Shown one piece after another: positions 5,821 to 7,139 of a stretch of DNA of 7,139 nt. The notes under the pieces are model-generated. The model saw only the letters and a program-made list of their open reading frames with translations. It searched no databases and had not been told where the DNA came from. A program made the position numbers and the translations under genes. This stretch comes from DATEPR01 sp036503065 (GTDB taxonomy: Bacteria; Actinomycetota; Actinomycetes; Mycobacteriales; Pseudonocardiaceae): the NCBI GenBank assembly GCA_036503065.1, contig DASXXM010000130.1, positions 1 to 7,139 on the forward strand, in the 5' to 3' direction. Positions within the stretch are counted from its first letter, which is position 1. Every line of letters begins with the position of its first letter.

Positions 5821-7139
5821 GTGGAGGTCGTGTCCGCGCCGCAGATCTCGTTGACCGCTCGGCTGTCGCCGTCCGCGCTGGATACCCGGCGTGGGTTGGT
5901 ACGGCTGCATCCCGAGGTGCTCGACGCGCTCGGGTTGCGGGCCTGGGACGCGGTGCGGCTGACCGGGGCCAGGGTCAGTTCGGCGCTGGCCGCCGCCGCG
6001 GATCGGGCCAGCGCGCCCGGGATCGTGCTCGTCGACGACGTCACCATGTCCAATGTGGGCGTCACCGAGGGCGCCGAGATCGTGGTGGCACCGGTCGAGG
6101 TCGCGGCGGCGCGCTCGGTGACCGTGGCCGGCTCCCGGCTGGTCCAGGCCCTGCTGGCGCCGGACATGGTGCGGCTGGCGCTGATCGGCAAGGTGATCAC
6201 CACCGGCGACGCGGTTTCCCTGCTGCCACAGGATCTCGCGCCCGCGCCCGGTTCGGACGTGACCGGGGTGCGGCGGCTGCTGTCCAACGTGATCGGCATG
6301 GCATGGACCAGCGAGCTGATCACTATCAGCGATACGGAACCGGCCGGTCCGGTGGCCGTCGGCCCGTCGTCGGTGTTCCACTGGCGGGACGGCCCGACCG
6401 CCCCGACCGCACCGCCGGCACCGACCCGGGTCGAACTGCCGGCGATCGAACCGGTGCCCGTGCCGCCGGTGACCGACCTGGTCGGCGCGGACGAGGCGGT
6501 GCGGCGGCTGACCGAATGGTTCGAGCTGACCTTCCGGCGGCCGGAACTCCTACGCAGGCTCGGCTCGCCCGCGCGGCTCGGCGCGCTGGTCAGCGGCCCG
6601 GAGGGCGTCGGCAAGAGCACGCTGGTGCGGGCCGTGACCGGTGCCGTCGGCGCCGCCCTGATCGAACTGGCCGCACCCGGTGTGAGCGCGCTGGAGGCGA
6701 ACGCCGCGGCCGCGTCGGTACGGGCCGCGGTGGCCGCCGCGATCGCGGCCACGGCGGACGGCACGCCCGCGGTGCTGCTGTTGACCGATATCGACGTGCT
6801 GCTCCCGGCCAGCAACCCACAGCCGGTGTCCACCGTCGTGCTGGACACGCTGCGGGCGGCGGTGCGCGCGCCGCTGGTCGCGCTGGTGTGCACGTCGTCG
6901 CACTCCGGTTCGGTGGACCATCGGCTGCGCGACCCGGACGTGGTGGACCGCGAGCTGACCCTGCCGGCGCCGGATGCCAGGGCGCGCGTCGAACAGCTGC
7001 GTGTCCTGCTGCGTAGGGTGCCGGTCGAGTCCGATGTGGACTTCGGCGCGGTGGCGGAGCGCACGCCCGGATTCGTCGTCGCCGACCTTGGCGCGCTGTG
7101 CCGGGAGGCCGCCGTCCGCGCGGCGATCCGCCAACGGGA
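5821..7139 (+). CDS. CDC48/VAT-like AAA family ATPase, N-terminal part (runs off window)
   Basis: About 439 codons are visible. The N-terminal part (about 10-165) resembles a CDC48-type N-domain: ISLTARLSPSALDTRRG, LHPEVLDALGLRAWDAVRLTG, SVTVAGSRL and LIGKVITTGDAVSLLP. It then has a Pro-rich linker and a first AAA module with Walker A GPEGVGKS (259-266). The Walker B region reads LLLTDIDVL (TDID at 322-325) instead of the usual FIDEIDAL, and the arginine-finger segment reads LRDPDVVDRE (369-378) instead of LRRPGRFDRE. This D1 module may therefore bind but not hydrolyse ATP. It closely resembles M. tuberculosis Rv0435c (728 aa) as I recall it, whose second AAA module is canonical and would lie beyond the window. 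GTG 5821 is chosen because GAGG lies ten bases upstream; GTG 5830 is possible, perhaps leaderless from TAGTGT at 5817-5822. It begins 12 bp after pssA, so it is probably in the same operon. The client and process are unknown. Confidence 0.93.
   Translation, partial: MEVVSAPQISLTARLSPSALDTRRGLVRLHPEVLDALGLRAWDAVRLTGARVSSALAAAADRASAPGIVLVDDVTMSNVGVTEGAEIVVAPVEVAAARSVTVAGSRLVQALLAPDMVRLALIGKVITTGDAVSLLPQDLAPAPGSDVTGVRRLLSNVIGMAWTSELITISDTEPAGPVAVGPSSVFHWRDGPTAPTAPPAPTRVELPAIEPVPVPPVTDLVGADEAVRRLTEWFELTFRRPELLRRLGSPARLGALVSGPEGVGKSTLVRAVTGAVGAALIELAAPGVSALEANAAAASVRAAVAAAIAATADGTPAVLLLTDIDVLLPASNPQPVSTVVLDTLRAAVRAPLVALVCTSSHSGSVDHRLRDPDVVDRELTLPAPDARARVEQLRVLLRRVPVESDVDFGAVAERTPGFVVADLGALCREAAVRAAIRQR

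Noticed and set aside
4606..7064. Long minus-strand open frames antisense to psd, pssA and the AAA ATPase
   Set aside because: The translations are compositionally biased and lack domains, while the plus strand carries strongly conserved proteins across the whole stretch.
1..7139. Defence system, toxin-antitoxin pair, secondary-metabolite genes, CRISPR, tRNA or mobile element
   Set aside because: Every recognisable gene belongs to a housekeeping or signalling family. I saw no direct-repeat/spacer arrays, cloverleaf sequence, transposase motif or flanking terminal repeats.

Overview
The window is high-GC actinobacterial DNA, most likely from the Pseudonocardiales (Amycolatopsis/Saccharothrix-like). 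The grounds are strong G/C third-position bias, GTG starts, GroEL/Psd/PssA sequences very close in recalled alignment to the Mycobacterium tuberculosis proteins, and a gene order matching the M. tuberculosis groEL2-moeA2-psd-pssA-Rv0435c block. The genus cannot be fixed from this sequence. It looks like conserved chromosomal core. I see no insertion sequence, phage gene, CRISPR array, tRNA or rRNA.

Left half, minus strand (1-2538), read right to left: an AIM24-family protein, then 35 bp later a membrane-anchored Ser/Thr protein kinase, then the 5' end of groEL, cut by the window edge. groEL has its own promoter, placed inside a pair of CIRCE operators (427-488), so it should be a heat-shock gene repressed by HrcA. 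In M. tuberculosis the slot between groEL2 and moeA2 holds a dehydrogenase gene instead, so the kinase/AIM24 pair is a lineage-specific replacement.

Right half, plus strand (2630-7139): moeA (molybdenum insertase), a 181-bp gap with a candidate promoter and a strong structured leader, then psd and pssA overlapping by 11 bp, and finally a CDC48/VAT-like AAA ATPase that runs off the end. PssA makes phosphatidylserine from CDP-diacylglycerol and serine, and Psd decarboxylates it to phosphatidylethanolamine, so these two genes form a complete two-step lipid module. Why a molybdenum-cofactor enzyme and a CDC48-like ATPase stay linked to it is not explained by known biochemistry.

No dramatic new system is evident. 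The items most worth a second look are the stem-loop leader before psd, the altered active-site motifs in MoeA, the catalytically degenerate first AAA module, the arginine-rich PssA tail, and the kinase with HLD in place of HRD beside groEL.
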